The notes: generated from the sequence alone by a model not told the origin. DNA of 64,000 nt from Rhodothermus bifroesti (GCF_017908595.1 NZ_JAGKTL010000002.1:558001-622000), one strand, 5' to 3'; shown: positions 29,011-39,532, numbered from the stretch's first letter. A program made the numbers and translations.

Positions 29011-29731
29011 CTTCCCTCACCGATTTGACTGTAAAGTCCTCTACGTGCTCTCCCATTTCAATGCGGAGTTTGCCTAAACGCGCTAGCTCCAGCACAGCCA
29101 AAAACGTAGCAATCACCCATCCTCGAGGATGCCCTTTAGCCAACTCCCAAAAGGACCACCGATCGGCTTCACGCAAACGCGCCATTAGGTAACGCTGCTG
29201 CAGCTCTACGCTGTAAACCTCACGCCGCACCGCATGCATCGGTACGATGGTGCGGCGCGCCAATAAGGCCTTAACGGCTTCTAATAAAGCCGTAACAGAG
29301 ACGGGTGCCAGTGGCACTGGCGATAAGCTCATGAGTTCAGTAGGTGCAGCCGCTTGCCCACGCGTATAGTGGCGTGCCCGCTCCTCAGCATAAGTCGCAA
29401 GCCGTTCAGCAGCAGCTTTGTATTGCAAATAACGCAGCAGGCGATCGACCAATTCCTGCCTTGGATCCTCCTGTACATCAGGAGAGGCTGCTTCCTCAGG
29501 CACTGGGCGAGGCAACAGCCAGCGGGCTTTGATTTCAAGCAGTACGGCAGCCATGTACAAAAAATCACTCACCCCGTCCAAGTCCAGCTCTTCCATAAGC
29601 CGCACGTACGCCAAAAATTCATCTGCAATCTGGGCTATGGGAATATCAAATAAATCCAGCTCATCCCGCCGGATGAAATACAGCAAGAGGTCCAGTGGCC
29701 CTTCAAACGCAGCAAGGCGGACGCGAAACAT
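28997..29731 (-). CDS. scpA: segregation and condensation protein A
   Basis: A 244-residue kleisin subunit of the SMC-ScpAB complex. The N-terminus FEGPLDLLLYFIRRDELDLFDIPI is the family hallmark that contacts the SMC neck. The C-terminal winged helix has VIATFLAVLELARLGKLRIE, which binds the SMC head. It is followed by scpB (overlap) and rluB, the common order, and lies about 8 kb from the dif-like site. Confidence 0.95.
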   Translation of the reverse strand: MFRVRLAAFEGPLDLLLYFIRRDELDLFDIPIAQIADEFLAYVRLMEELDLDGVSDFLYMAAVLLEIKARWLLPRPVPEEAASPDVQEDPRQELVDRLLRYLQYKAAAERLATYAEERARHYTRGQAAAPTELMSLSPVPLAPVSVTALLEAVKALLARRTIVPMHAVRREVYSVELQQRYLMARLREADRWSFWELAKGHPRGWVIATFLAVLELARLGKLRIEMGEHVEDFTVKSVREDVLS

Positions 29732-29743
29732 TCTCCAATAACC

Positions 29744-30673
29744 CTAGACAGCCACGCGTGCCTGAAACCACGCTACAGTGCGCTGCAGCCCTTCGCGCAA
29801 AGATACCTGAGGACGCCATCCCAAAACCGCTTGTGCGCGTGCGTAGCCCAGCACGCTTCGCTGCTGTTCCCCAGGCTTTGCCTCACCATGCACCTCTGGT
29901 ACAGCAGGATCAATAAGGTCTCGAATCAGACGGAAAAGTTCATTGATGCTGGTTTCAATACCGGTACCGATATTAAACACTCCCGAACCCTCATAAGCCA
30001 AGGCAGCCAAATTGGCTGCAACCACATCGCCTACATACACAAAATCCCGCGTTTGCTCTCCAGAACCGTTAATGACGGGCTGCCGCCCCTCCAGCATACG
30101 CTGCGTAAAGATGGCTACCACGCCGGCCTCACCATGCGGGTTCTGCCGCGGTCCATACACATTTGCATAGCGCAGCGCCACATAAGAAACGCCGTACTGC
30201 TGCTCATAAAAGTAAAGGTATTTCTCTGAAGCAAGCTTGGTAATACCGTAAGGTGAAAGCGGCCGTACGGGATGATCTTCGTCTTGGGGTACGTAATCTG
30301 GTTCGCCGTAGATCGCTCCCCCTGTCGAGGCAAAAATGACCTTACGCAGGCCGTTTTGACGCCCAGCCTCCATCAGGTTGAGTAAACCCATGATGTTCAC
30401 ATCGGCATCAAACTTAGGATCAGCAACCGATCGCCGCACGTCCATCTGAGCTGCATGATGCACCAAAACCGTATAGCGCTCCTGAGCAAATAAGGTAAAA
30501 ACTGCAGCATCGCGCACGTCCAAGCGATGCAAGACAGCTCCCTCTGGGACGTTTTCTTCCCTCCCTGAAGAAAGGTTGTCTAAAATGTGCACAATATGGC
30601 CTTGTTTTAAAAGTGCTTCCGCGACATGGGAGCCAATAAAACCAGCTCCCCCAGTGACTAAAATTTTTTCCAT
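29744..30673 (-). CDS. NAD-dependent epimerase/dehydratase (UDP-glucose 4-epimerase-like)
   Basis: A 309-residue extended SDR. The NAD motif GGAGFIGSH is at residues 8-16. The catalytic Ser/Thr is in FASTGGAIYG, and the Tyr/Lys pair in SPYGITKLASEKY. PRQNPHGEAGVVAIF and the final domain fit UDP-sugar epimerases such as GalE-like enzymes, but the exact sugar is unknown. It ends 12 bases before the scpA start. The ATG is embedded in a copy of the CCGTTATTGCAA repeat. Confidence 0.9.
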   Translation of the reverse strand: MEKILVTGGAGFIGSHVAEALLKQGHIVHILDNLSSGREENVPEGAVLHRLDVRDAAVFTLFAQERYTVLVHHAAQMDVRRSVADPKFDADVNIMGLLNLMEAGRQNGLRKVIFASTGGAIYGEPDYVPQDEDHPVRPLSPYGITKLASEKYLYFYEQQYGVSYVALRYANVYGPRQNPHGEAGVVAIFTQRMLEGRQPVINGSGEQTRDFVYVGDVVAANLAALAYEGSGVFNIGTGIETSINELFRLIRDLIDPAVPEVHGEAKPGEQQRSVLGYARAQAVLGWRPQVSLREGLQRTVAWFQARVAV

Positions 30674-30684
30674 TGCAATAACGG
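30673..30684 (-). repeat. polar 12-mer CCGTTATTGCAA, copy 5 (right of dif)
   Basis: An exact copy on the - strand that overlaps the first base of the epimerase start codon and points toward the dif-like site. Confidence 0.75.
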
Positions 30685-30722
30685 ATTAAGTGACAAGTTG
30701 TGATTAAAAAACGTACCACGGC

Positions 30723-31979
30723 CTACTTAGGCAACAACACTACCCGCGAAAACAACGGCGCAGCAAAAAGTGCCTTTGCCACTTCCTGCACCAACGCCGC
30801 GTTTACCGCATCTACCTCGGCCAAAGCCTCATCTAAACTATAATAGCGCCCAAAATACAGCTCTTGCCGCCCTAGACGCATCATCCGGTTACTCATGTTC
30901 TCCTGCCCTAACATCAGCGACCCCTTGACCTGATTCTTCGCCTGCGTCAGCACACGCTGTCCTACAGGCTCTCGCACCAGACGATCCAACTCCCGCTCAA
31001 CCAACGCTACCACCCGCTCTACGCGACCAGGATCTGTGGCCATATACACACCCCAGTCTCCCGTGTCAGAGTGCAAGTTGACAAACGAATAAATGTTGTA
31101 GCAATACCCGTATCGCTCCCGGATGTTTTGGTTGAGCCGGCTGGACATACCCCCACCCAGCAACGTGTTAAGTACCATTAAGGCAGCCCGCCAGGGGTGA
31201 TGCATATCATAGCCGCGACCACCCAGCACAACATGTGCCTGCTGCACCGCACGCTGCTCTAGGCGCTTTGCAGGTTGATACGCCGGTACTGGAAGGCGCA
31301 CGCGCTGATCACCTGCCGGAAGCGCCACATCCCGCAACAAGCGCGCCGCCAACGTCACCACCCGTTCATGAACGACATTTCCTGCTGCTGCAAGCACCAT
31401 CCGAAATGGCGTGTACTGACGCATCATAAAATCCACCAGCATCGCCCGATTAAAGGCCCGCACCGTCTCAGCCCGCCCCACAATTGGCCGCCCTAGCGGA
31501 TGCTCCCCATAGATGACCGCTTCAAAAAGGTCGAAGATATACTCGTCAGGCGTATCTTCGTACATTTTCATCTCTTCCAAAATCACTTCTTTTTCCTTCT
31601 CAATCTCGCGATCTGGGAAGCGCGGACGAAACACCAGGTCGATCAGGGTATCCAATGCCCGTGCCAGATGCTCATCAAGCACGCGTACGTAATAACAAGT
31701 GTGCTCTTTCGTCGTAAAGGCATTTAGATAGCCCCCTACATACTCGATGCGTTGTGCAATCTGATGCGTGCGACGACGCTCGGTCCCTTTAAAGACCATG
31801 TGCTCAATAAAATGCGAAATGCCCGCCTCTTCGTCACGCTCATCTCGACTCCCTACATCAATCCAGAGCCCCACGGCTACCGACCGAACCGAAGGAATCG
31901 TCTCCGTCACAATACGTAGACCGCAAGGCAATTCGGTTTTTTGGAATGCAGTCGCTACGGGAAAAGGATGCATGCGCAT
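30723..31979 (-). CDS. M16 family zinc metallopeptidase (downstream of pnp)
   Basis: About 418 residues with HFIEH at residues 56-60 and the following Glu ligand in KEKEVILEEMKMYED. It keeps the C-terminal R..YGYCYNIYSF substrate-binding region in the same chain, so unlike the pair at 1-4 kb it may act alone. ATG 31979 has GGAGG 8 bases upstream. The frame reaches 32036 but overlaps the pnp tail with poor residues. The order pnp then M16 peptidase also occurs near B. subtilis pnpA (mlpA). Confidence 0.92.
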   Translation of the reverse strand: MRMHPFPVATAFQKTELPCGLRIVTETIPSVRSVAVGLWIDVGSRDERDEEAGISHFIEHMVFKGTERRRTHQIAQRIEYVGGYLNAFTTKEHTCYYVRVLDEHLARALDTLIDLVFRPRFPDREIEKEKEVILEEMKMYEDTPDEYIFDLFEAVIYGEHPLGRPIVGRAETVRAFNRAMLVDFMMRQYTPFRMVLAAAGNVVHERVVTLAARLLRDVALPAGDQRVRLPVPAYQPAKRLEQRAVQQAHVVLGGRGYDMHHPWRAALMVLNTLLGGGMSSRLNQNIRERYGYCYNIYSFVNLHSDTGDWGVYMATDPGRVERVVALVERELDRLVREPVGQRVLTQAKNQVKGSLMLGQENMSNRMMRLGRQELYFGRYYSLDEALAEVDAVNAALVQEVAKALFAAPLFSRVVLLPK

Positions 31980-32053
31980 AGCTCGAACCTCCAAACATAA
32001 AAAAGGCGAGAGCATTGCCCCCGCCCCACCAAACAACTTCTTGCAACACGTCT

Positions 32054-34351
32054 TTAGCGCCGGTGACCTCCACGACCCCGACCTGGGCCACGGCCGTGCA
32101 CACCGCCGCTGCGCCCGCCACCACGGGTCGCTCCACCTGAGGCAGGTTCCTTACGTGCTGCCGCAGCAGTTTTTTCCGGCTCTCCATTTTTGGCTTCAGC
32201 CGTTGCCTCCGGTGGAGGCAAAAACGCCTTTCGACTCAGGCGCAGCTTACCATCGTCGCGGATTTCGATGAGTTTGACGCGGACCTTGTCCCCCACTTTC
32301 AGATAGTCGTGCACATCCTTCACATAGCCGTAATCCAACTCAGAAATGTGCAGCAGCCCCTCCTTACCAGGCATGATCTCTACAATAGCCCCAAAGCTTT
32401 GAATGCTCCGCACAATGCCTTCATATTCGGCGCCCACTTCAGGCACAGCTACAATCTGCTTGATGCGCTCAATGGCGCGCTGCGCATTTTCCTGATTGGT
32501 GGCTGCAATGGTAACCACGCCCACGCCATCGCGCTCTTCGATCTCGATAGTTGTATTCGTCTCCCGCTGGATCCCTTGCACCACGCGTCCACCAGGGCCG
32601 ATAACCGCACCAATAAACCCCGCGTCGATGGTGATCTGCGTTAACCGTGGCGCATACGGAGACAAATCCGGCCGTGGGGCTTCAATGGTCTGTTCCATCA
32701 GGTCCAAAATGTAGAGTCGCCCACGCCGGGCTTGCTCCAGGGCCTGCTGGAGAATTTCGCGCGTTAGGCCGCTGATTTTGATGTCCATCTGGCAAGCGGT
32801 AATGCCATCGCGCGTGCCCGCCACCTTAAAGTCCATATCGCCCAGGTGATCCTCCGTGCCCAGGATATCGGTCAGCACAGCCACCTGGTCCCCTTCTTTG
32901 ATGAGCCCCATCGCCACGCCAGCCACATGCTTCTTAACCGGCACACCAGCGTCCATGAGCGCTAGTGAACCAGCACATACACTGGCCATCGACGAGGAGC
33001 CGTTCGATTCAAGCACATCGGCACTGATGCGGATCGTATATGGGAAGCTCGCTTCGTCAGGCAAAACAGCAGCAAGTGCGCGCTCGGCCAGATAGCCATG
33101 ACCTACTTCACGCCGGCCTGGACCTCGCAGGGGGCGAACCTCCCCTGTGCAGAATGGAGGAAATTCGTAGTGCAAAAAGAATCGCTTATCGCCCGTGACA
33201 AAGATTTGATCAATAAGCTGCACGTCTTTTGACGTACCCAGCGTAACCGAAGCCAGTACTTGCGTCTCTCCCCGCGTAAAGATCGCCGAGCCATGCACGC
33301 GTGGCAAGTAGCCCACCTCCATCCAAATTGGCCGAATCTCTTCCAGACCGCGCCCATCGATACGTCGGCCTTCGCGCAGGATCAGCTGTCGCATCACCTC
33401 ACGCGTAACCTGAACAACCGCCTTGCGAATCTGATCGGCGGTCCACCCCTCTGGCGTAGCCTCAGCCAGTACAGGTTGCCCTTCGGCATCAACCGTACCT
33501 AAAAGCGCCGTGAGCGTTTCTTCACCAATGCGCTCGAGGCCTTCATAAAACTCTTGTTTTTCGTAGGGAGCGCGCAGGTGTGCTTCCAACCGAGGTGCCG
33601 CTAGCTCCCGAACGCGTTCTAGGAGCGCCTCTGGCAGTACAACAGGCGTGTAGGCAAACGGCTCCACGTGGCCGTAGGCCTCCACGAAAGCACGCTGCCC
33701 CTGGCAAAGCTTACGAATGGCCTCGTGCGCTACTTCAAGAGCTTCGAGCACATCCGCCTCGCTAACCTCTTTCAGCTCCCCCTCGACCATCACGATAGCG
33801 TCTTCCTTCCCAGCCACCACCAAGTTCATGTCGCTTTGCTCGAGCTCCTTGAGCGTTGGGTTGACCACAAATTGGCCGTCAATGCGCCCAACCCGCACCT
33901 CGGCAATGGGTCCATCAAACGGTGCACCCGCCAGCAGCAGTGCCGCCGAAGCACCAGTACCCGCCAGCACGTCGGCATCGTAACGGTCATCAGCCGAAAT
34001 CACGTAGCAAATGATCTGCACCTCATGCAAAAAGCCTTCAGGGAAAAGCGGACGGATGGCTCGGTCGATTAAGCGAGAGGAGAGAATCTCCTTGTCAGAA
34101 GGTCGCCCTTCACGCTTAATAAACCCTCCAGGGATCTTCCCTCCAGCAGCAAATTTCTCGCGATATTCTACAGTGAGCGGGAAAAAATCCACCCCTGGCC
34201 GCGGCTCCGAAGCCAACACCGCGGTACACAGCACCATGGTGTCGCCTTGGCGCACCACCACGGCCCCATTAGCCTGCTTCGCTAACCGGCCGGTCTCCAA
34301 GCGCAACGTTTTACCCGGCGCAAACTCAATCTCATGAAAGGTTGCCTGCAT
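32054..34351 (-). CDS. pnp: polyribonucleotide nucleotidyltransferase (PNPase)
   Basis: About 765 residues. A phosphorolytic 3'-5' exoribonuclease of the RNA degradosome. Two RNase PH domains flank a helical domain (FFPLTVEYREKFAAGGKIPGG; EVGHGYLAERAL). A KH domain (FIGAVIGPGGRVVQGI) and an S1 domain (VRSIQSFGAIVEIMPGKEGLLHISEL) follow. The C-terminus is a Gly/Arg-rich tail (GRGPGRGRGGHRR) likely to bind RNA. Several ATGs cluster at the start; ATG 34351 has GGAG 6 bases upstream and gives the usual MQATFHE start. It follows rpsO, the conserved rpsO-pnp order. Confidence 0.95.
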   Translation of the reverse strand: MQATFHEIEFAPGKTLRLETGRLAKQANGAVVVRQGDTMVLCTAVLASEPRPGVDFFPLTVEYREKFAAGGKIPGGFIKREGRPSDKEILSSRLIDRAIRPLFPEGFLHEVQIICYVISADDRYDADVLAGTGASAALLLAGAPFDGPIAEVRVGRIDGQFVVNPTLKELEQSDMNLVVAGKEDAIVMVEGELKEVSEADVLEALEVAHEAIRKLCQGQRAFVEAYGHVEPFAYTPVVLPEALLERVRELAAPRLEAHLRAPYEKQEFYEGLERIGEETLTALLGTVDAEGQPVLAEATPEGWTADQIRKAVVQVTREVMRQLILREGRRIDGRGLEEIRPIWMEVGYLPRVHGSAIFTRGETQVLASVTLGTSKDVQLIDQIFVTGDKRFFLHYEFPPFCTGEVRPLRGPGRREVGHGYLAERALAAVLPDEASFPYTIRISADVLESNGSSSMASVCAGSLALMDAGVPVKKHVAGVAMGLIKEGDQVAVLTDILGTEDHLGDMDFKVAGTRDGITACQMDIKISGLTREILQQALEQARRGRLYILDLMEQTIEAPRPDLSPYAPRLTQITIDAGFIGAVIGPGGRVVQGIQRETNTTIEIEERDGVGVVTIAATNQENAQRAIERIKQIVAVPEVGAEYEGIVRSIQSFGAIVEIMPGKEGLLHISELDYGYVKDVHDYLKVGDKVRVKLIEIRDDGKLRLSRKAFLPPPEATAEAKNGEPEKTAAAARKEPASGGATRGGGRSGGVHGRGPGRGRGGHRR

Positions 34352-34395
34352 CATCATCTCCATTCCGTTTTCGGGGCATCGTCGGCCCATAAGCA

Positions 34396-34423
34396 TGGCG
34401 GCATCCCCTAGGGGATGCCGCCA
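34396..34423. promoter_or_regulatory. 28-base perfect palindrome between rpsO and pnp
   Basis: TGGCGGCATCCCC and its exact reverse complement meet at a central TA, forming a strong hairpin 7 bases after the rpsO stop and in front of pnp. No T-run follows on the - strand, so it is not a standard terminator. In E. coli the hairpin at this place is the RNase III site through which PNPase controls its own mRNA; the same role here is inference. Confidence 0.6.
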
Positions 34424-34430
34424 CGTAGTG

Positions 34431-34697
34431 CTATTTGCGAATGCCCAATTCCTCGACGATTGCACGGTAGCGTGCAATGTCCTCTCGCATCAAATAATCA
34501 AGCAAACGACGCCGCTTACCTACCAGCTTGAGCAATCCGCGACGCGTAGAAAAATCCTTTGGATGGCGCTGCAAATGCTCCGTAAGGGCATTGATGCGAT
34601 GCGTAAAAAGTGCAATTTGCACTTCTGCTCGGCCTGTGTCGTTTTCGTGCGTACCGTACTTGCGAATCAGCTCGCGTTTGTGTTCTGAACTAATCAT
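34431..34697 (-). CDS. rpsO: 30S ribosomal protein S15
   Basis: 88 residues, the standard length. Features: [56 protein letters not shown] and a typical end. It binds the central domain of 16S rRNA early in small-subunit assembly. A GAGGGG ribosome-binding site and an extended -10 promoter are seen upstream, so rpsO-pnp can be transcribed independently of ribF. Confidence 0.97.
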   Translation of the reverse strand: MISSEHKRELIRKYGTHENDTGRAEVQIALFTHRINALTEHLQRHPKDFSTRRGLLKLVGKRRRLLDYLMREDIARYRAIVEELGIRK

Positions 34698-34716
34698 GTG
34701 GTGGTCCCCTCTTTAG

Positions 34717-34725
34717 ATTATACCA
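34717..34725 (-). promoter_or_regulatory. extended -10 promoter for rpsO
   Basis: On the - strand TGGTATAAT gives a perfect TATAAT with an extended TGn, 20 bases before the rpsO start. No good -35 box is seen 17 bases upstream, as is common with extended -10 promoters. Confidence 0.5.
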
Positions 34726-34766
34726 TGCTAAAGAAGCAGACCTACATCCCTAAAAAAACCACGCCT

Positions 34767-35720
34767 TCAGAGACGCAGATCTCCAGGTGAGGTCTGAAGC
34801 ACTTCAATACAACGCTGCCGATCCTGGAAAAGTTGCGCGCGCAAGGCCTCTATGGAGGCAAAGCGCTGCTCATCGCGCAGCCGAGCAATAAAATCAATAC
34901 GCAAGAGCTTCCCGTAAAGATCGCCTTCAAACTCCAAGATATGAACTTCAAGCATGCGACGATCGCCCTCAAAAGTAGGACGCATACCGATATTCATCAT
35001 GCCATATAACCAAGAAGGCCTCTCAGAAAGCCAAACGCGCACGGCATAGACGCCATTGCGTGGTATAATCTTACGGGGATGGGCAACGTGCAGGTTAGCC
35101 GTCGGGAACCCCAACAACCGCCCTCGACCATCCCCATGTACCACTATGGCCTGCAAGCTATAGGGCCGCCCTAACAGAAGCGCCGCCTGTTCAACTGCTC
35201 CATCACGTAGCAAAAGCTGACGAATCAGGGTAGACGACACAGTACGGTCACCCACGACCTGAGGTGGAATCACATCCACCGCAAAACCGTAACGTGGCCC
35301 AAGGGTCTCCAGCAGTGCTACATTCCCTTCACGGTTACGGCCAAACGTATGGTCATAGCCAACGCAAATGGCTTGCAATCCAATGTGCTCAACGAGCACT
35401 TGGGCGACAAAATCTTCTGCCGACATGGCCGCTAGCGCTGGCGTAAACGGGAGCACGATAAAGCGATCGATCCCAAGCGCTTCAAGCAACGCTACGCGCT
35501 CTTCGATTGTAGTCAGTAGCGGCACTGGCTCCCCACGCAACACTTCCCGAGGGTGTGGATCAAAGCTAAGCACAGTGCTTTTCCCTCCTCGTTGCTGCGC
35601 CTGCGCACGCACGTAGCCCAAAACAGCTTGATGGCCGCGATGCACGCCATCGAACGTCCCCACCGTCACTACGGAGTGGGGATCTCGCACAACTTGCTCC
35701 AGTCCGCGTTCAAACTTCAT
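34767..35720 (-). CDS. ribF: bifunctional riboflavin kinase/FAD synthetase
   Basis: About 317 residues. It makes FMN and then FAD. The N-terminal adenylyltransferase domain has TVGTFDGVHRGHQAV and LSFDPHPREVL. The C-terminal kinase domain has GRGRLLGFPTANL and GVYAVRVW. The ATG at 35720 is 8 bases after the truB stop. The frame extends to 35756 inside truB without family residues. The order truB-ribF-rpsO-pnp is widespread. Confidence 0.95.
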   Translation of the reverse strand: MKFERGLEQVVRDPHSVVTVGTFDGVHRGHQAVLGYVRAQAQQRGGKSTVLSFDPHPREVLRGEPVPLLTTIEERVALLEALGIDRFIVLPFTPALAAMSAEDFVAQVLVEHIGLQAICVGYDHTFGRNREGNVALLETLGPRYGFAVDVIPPQVVGDRTVSSTLIRQLLLRDGAVEQAALLLGRPYSLQAIVVHGDGRGRLLGFPTANLHVAHPRKIIPRNGVYAVRVWLSERPSWLYGMMNIGMRPTFEGDRRMLEVHILEFEGDLYGKLLRIDFIARLRDEQRFASIEALRAQLFQDRQRCIEVLQTSPGDLRL

Positions 35721-35728
35721 GGTCACGC

Positions 35729-36463
35729 TCAAACAGAAAGGCTCCGCTGCCGCCACGCTGCCTCAAAGGCCGAAAGCGGCCAAGCTTCTTCTACACGGTA
35801 AGGGCCAGAACGCAAACGCCGCAGGGACACAAGGTGGGCACCGCATCCCAAGGCCTGTCCAAAGTCGTGCACCAAACTGCGAATATAGGTACCCTTACTA
35901 CAATGCACCTGAAAGGTCACATCAGCACCGGCGCGCGCAAGCAAGGTGAACGCGTAAATATGCACCTGTCGTACGGGGGGTTCAGCGACCTGCCCTGCCC
36001 GCACCTGCGCATGCAGTCGTTTCCCTTTCACCTTGACCGCCGAATAAGCGGGCACTTGCTGCAAGATCGTCCCTATGAATTGTTGCCGCGCTTGCTCTAA
36101 GTCTGCCTCGGTTAGATGTGCCCATGGGCGACGCTCCACCACTTCGGTTTCTGCATCGTAAGAAGGCGTTATTTCTCCCAGCCGCATCACTCCTTCGTAA
36201 AGCTTATCTTGCGCCATAAAATAGGTCATCCAGCGCGTAGCCTTACCTATAAGGCAAATCAAAAGTCCTGTAGCCAGTGGATCCAACGTGCCTGCATGGC
36301 CAACTTTACGCACGCCTAAAAGCCGCCGCAGGTGGTGCACTACGTCAAAGGAAGTCCATCGTTGCGGCTTATCGATGAGCAGCACAGCAGCCTCTAGGTC
36401 TTCGGGGAGATGGGGATAACGATAAACCCGCTCCTCGAGCATTTCCGGAGTTAACGTGCGCAT
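35729..36463 (-). CDS. truB: tRNA pseudouridine(55) synthase
   Basis: 244 residues. It makes pseudouridine 55 in the T-loop of tRNAs. The motif VGHAGTLDPLATGLL contains the catalytic Asp, and the N-terminal IDKPQRWTSFDVV is typical. CSKGTYIRSLVHDFGQALG closes the catalytic domain. It is a short form with little of the C-terminal PUA domain. It starts 4 bases after rbfA. Confidence 0.95.
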   Translation of the reverse strand: MRTLTPEMLEERVYRYPHLPEDLEAAVLLIDKPQRWTSFDVVHHLRRLLGVRKVGHAGTLDPLATGLLICLIGKATRWMTYFMAQDKLYEGVMRLGEITPSYDAETEVVERRPWAHLTEADLEQARQQFIGTILQQVPAYSAVKVKGKRLHAQVRAGQVAEPPVRQVHIYAFTLLARAGADVTFQVHCSKGTYIRSLVHDFGQALGCGAHLVSLRRLRSGPYRVEEAWPLSAFEAAWRQRSLSV

Positions 36464-36467
36464 AGGC

Positions 36468-36845
36468 TCAAGAGGCCGATCCCTCGCGGCGCGCGCGTTC
36501 TTCTTGGATGCGGCTTAGCAGTTCCTCGACGCGTTGTGCCCGTTCGATGGTCTCGTCCAAAACAAACCGCAACTCTGGCATAAAACGCATTTGATGCCGA
36601 ATGCGGCGCGCCAATGCAGCGCGTATCTGGGGTGTAAGTTCTTCTAAGCGTCGGAAAGCCATCCGACGCTGCTCCGGCGCTCCATAAATGCTTACGTAAA
36701 CTCGGGCTATCGACAAATCCCGTGTGGGATCAACGCCCGTAACCGTGATCATAGGTGGCAGCTGATCACCAAACTCTCGTTGCAGCACGTCAGCCAGTTC
36801 ACGTTGCAATAGGCTCGCCACGCGCTGCACCCGCAGACTGCTCAT
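36468..36845 (-). CDS. rbfA: ribosome-binding factor A
   Basis: A 125-residue KH-like protein that matures the 5' end of 16S rRNA. Features: [43 protein letters not shown] and [25 protein letters not shown]. Its start overlaps the infB stop (ATGA type), so both are translated together. Confidence 0.94.
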   Translation of the reverse strand: MSSLRVQRVASLLQRELADVLQREFGDQLPPMITVTGVDPTRDLSIARVYVSIYGAPEQRRMAFRRLEELTPQIRAALARRIRHQMRFMPELRFVLDETIERAQRVEELLSRIQEERARREGSAS

Positions 36846-39532
36846 TGGGTTTCCAGTTTGCGCCGTTGCTCAACGACTTCAAAGGCCTCGATTTGATCGC
36901 CTACCTTGAGATCATTGAAGTTTTCAATCCCAACACCGCACTCGTAGCCACTCTGGACTTCACGCACATCCTCTTTAAAGCGTTTGAGCGAAGCAATGGC
37001 CCCTTCATAGATCACCACACCATCGCGAATGAGCCGTATGCGATCGCTACGCCGCAAGCGACCTTCGACGACGCGGCATCCAGCCACAGTACCTACTTTG
37101 GGAATCTTGAAGACCTCGCGTACTTCGGCTAGTCCGACCACACGCTCGGTGCGCTCCGGCGAAAGCAGTCCTTCCAGCGCATCGCGCACCTCTTCGATGG
37201 CCTGGTAGATGATGGAGTAGAGCCGAATGTCCACCTGTTCACGCTCGGCTAGCTGACGAGCGCTGCTTGTCGGCCGCACCTGAAAACCGATGATAATGGC
37301 TTCTGAGGCTGCAGCCAACATCACATCGCTTTCGGTAATCGGACCCACCCCGCTGTGGACAATCTGCACAGCCACTTCATCGGTCGAAAGCTTCAACAAG
37401 GCATCGCTCAGCGCCTCGACCGACCCAGCTACATCGGCCTTGATAATGAGCTTAAGCTCCTTCACCTGCGAGCCCATGGCCATCCGGCGACTGATTTCAT
37501 CAAGCGAAACGCGCTGCAGCTTGCGCAGCTGCTGCTCACGCCGGATTTGCTGACGCTTGAGTGCAATCGCCCGGGCCTCTTTTTCGTCTGGCAGAACCAC
37601 AAACTGGTCGCCGACTTCGGGGAGCTCATCAAAACCCAGCACAAGCACTGGAATGGAAGGCCCAGCCGCCTCTACGCGCCGGCCACGCTCATCAAACATA
37701 GCACGCACACGCCCGCTAACCGTACCAGCAACAAATGGATCACCTACGCGCAACGTACCATTTTGCACCAGCACGGTCGCCACGTTGCCCCGACCTTTCT
37801 CTAAACGACTTTCGATAATGGTGCCCACAGCTGGACGATTGGGGTTCGCCTTCAGCTCACGCAGTTCAGCTTCAAGCAACACCTTTTCAAGCAGGTCATC
37901 AATACCTTGACCTGTCTTGGCAGATACCAGCGCACACTGGGCTTGCCCACCATACTGCTCTACCAACACGCCGTGTTCTGCAAGCTGCTGCATCACACGC
38001 GCGGGATTGGCTTCCGGCTTGTCAATTTTGTTAATGGCTACAACAATCGGTACACCGGCTGCCTTCGCATGGTTAATGGCCTCTACGGTCTGGGGCATTA
38101 CAGCGTCATCCGCTGCAACAACTAAAATGACAATATCGGTTACCTTTGCGCCACGGGCCCGCATGGCTGTAAACGCCTCGTGGCCTGGGGTGTCAAGAAA
38201 CGTGATATGCCGCCCATCGGCTAGCTCCACATGATACGCCCCAATGTGCTGCGTAATGCCTCCAGCCTCACCAGCCACGACGTTCGTTTTTCGGATGTAG
38301 TCCAGAAGCGATGTTTTACCGTGGTCGACATGCCCCATGACGGTCACAATGGGCGCCCGCGGCTTCAAATCTTCAGGTCTGTCTTCTGGCAGTTCAATTT
38401 CTAATTCGTTGTAGTCTGTGATAAACTCAACCTCATAGCCGAACTCATCCGCGACAAACTGAATGGTATCTGCATCAAGGCGTTGGTTGATCGATACAAT
38501 CATACCTGCGCTAAAAAGCGTTGAGATCACTTCACTCACCTCAACGCCCATGAGCTCGGCCAGCTCACCTGTCGAAATGAACTCGGTTACGCGCAGCTTA
38601 CGGGCTTGCTGTGCTTCCTGCAGGGCTTCACGCTCGCGCTCTTGGGCATGGCGCTCCCGCCGCTCCCGTCGCCGCCGCTGACGCACGCGGCTGACGCCAT
38701 GTTCTAGCTCTCGAAGCGTCTCATGCAACGCCTGTTCAATCTCTTCTTCATCAATGCGACGAATACGCTTGCGCTTGCGTTTACGCTTGGTTGCCTTAGA
38801 CTCCTCTTCCTCTAAAGCAATCTTTTTGATCTCTTCCGTAGGTACTGGCTTCGCTTTACGTTTACGCTTACGCTTGACACTATAGGTATCTTCCTCTTCG
38901 AGTTGCGAAAGGTCAATTTTGCCAATCACTTTGGCACCTTGCAGCTTATAACGGCTCGCAGAGATAACCTCTGGTTCCTCTTCCTCCTCCTGGATTTCTT
39001 CTTGGGTTTCTTCTTCCTGGATTTCCTCTACTATAGGTTCAGACGTCTCTTCGATATCTTCTTCCAAGGCTTCTTCTATGGGTTCCTCTTCTTCCTCCAC
39101 TTCAGCTTCAGCAAAAGCTTCAGAAGATACTTCCGATACAGCTTCCGCTTCGACAGTCTGCTCCTCAGGGGCTTCAGCTAGAGGTGCTGCTTCCAACTCA
39201 GGTGCTTCCAGAGGTACACTGGGCACTTGCCCTGGTTCTTCTTCAGCCTCCAGTTCCTCGATGGCAGCTTCTGTTTCTGGACGGCTTCGGGGCGATTCAG
39301 CCCGTGCAGCACGCAGCTCTTTTAGGCGCTCGGCAGCCTTACGATCTTGCTTAAAAGCCTCCAGTAGGGCCTCATAGGCAGCCTCATCTTCAATAACTGC
39401 GTTGGCACCATGGCCCACCAAGGCATGTGCGTAGCCCAGGGCCTTGAGCTGTTGTTCGATCGTCTCGATCGTAACGTTTAGCTCACGGGCTACTTTAAAT
39501 AAGCGTACTTTTTTAAATGAGCTTTGCGACAT
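36842..39532 (-). CDS. infB: translation initiation factor IF-2
   Basis: 896 residues. The N-terminal IF2 subdomain ([18 protein letters not shown]) is followed by a long acidic, Glu/Ala-rich stretch (about 95-195). Lys/Arg clusters ([22 protein letters not shown]) and a charged helix come next. The GTPase domain carries G1 [12 protein letters not shown]3 DTPGHEAF and G4 NKID, and the C-terminal domains bind fMet-tRNA. The low-complexity N-terminal region is usual for IF2 and varies in length. Confidence 0.97.
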   Translation of the reverse strand: MSQSSFKKVRLFKVARELNVTIETIEQQLKALGYAHALVGHGANAVIEDEAAYEALLEAFKQDRKAAERLKELRAARAESPRSRPETEAAIEELEAEEEPGQVPSVPLEAPELEAAPLAEAPEEQTVEAEAVSEVSSEAFAEAEVEEEEEPIEEALEEDIEETSEPIVEEIQEEETQEEIQEEEEEPEVISASRYKLQGAKVIGKIDLSQLEEEDTYSVKRKRKRKAKPVPTEEIKKIALEEEESKATKRKRKRKRIRRIDEEEIEQALHETLRELEHGVSRVRQRRRRERRERHAQEREREALQEAQQARKLRVTEFISTGELAELMGVEVSEVISTLFSAGMIVSINQRLDADTIQFVADEFGYEVEFITDYNELEIELPEDRPEDLKPRAPIVTVMGHVDHGKTSLLDYIRKTNVVAGEAGGITQHIGAYHVELADGRHITFLDTPGHEAFTAMRARGAKVTDIVILVVAADDAVMPQTVEAINHAKAAGVPIVVAINKIDKPEANPARVMQQLAEHGVLVEQYGGQAQCALVSAKTGQGIDDLLEKVLLEAELRELKANPNRPAVGTIIESRLEKGRGNVATVLVQNGTLRVGDPFVAGTVSGRVRAMFDERGRRVEAAGPSIPVLVLGFDELPEVGDQFVVLPDEKEARAIALKRQQIRREQQLRKLQRVSLDEISRRMAMGSQVKELKLIIKADVAGSVEALSDALLKLSTDEVAVQIVHSGVGPITESDVMLAAASEAIIIGFQVRPTSSARQLAEREQVDIRLYSIIYQAIEEVRDALEGLLSPERTERVVGLAEVREVFKIPKVGTVAGCRVVEGRLRRSDRIRLIRDGVVIYEGAIASLKRFKEDVREVQSGYECGVGIENFNDLKVGDQIEAFEVVEQRRKLETQ

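Noticed and set aside
29421-29437. TATTGCAAATAACGC, similar to the polar 12-mer
   Set aside because: It carries an extra A that breaks both half-forms and lies in scpA coding sequence, so it was not counted.
36803-36813. TTGCAATAGGC, resembling the right-side repeat
   Set aside because: Only 8 of 12 bases match the repeat. It falls inside rbfA and was not counted.
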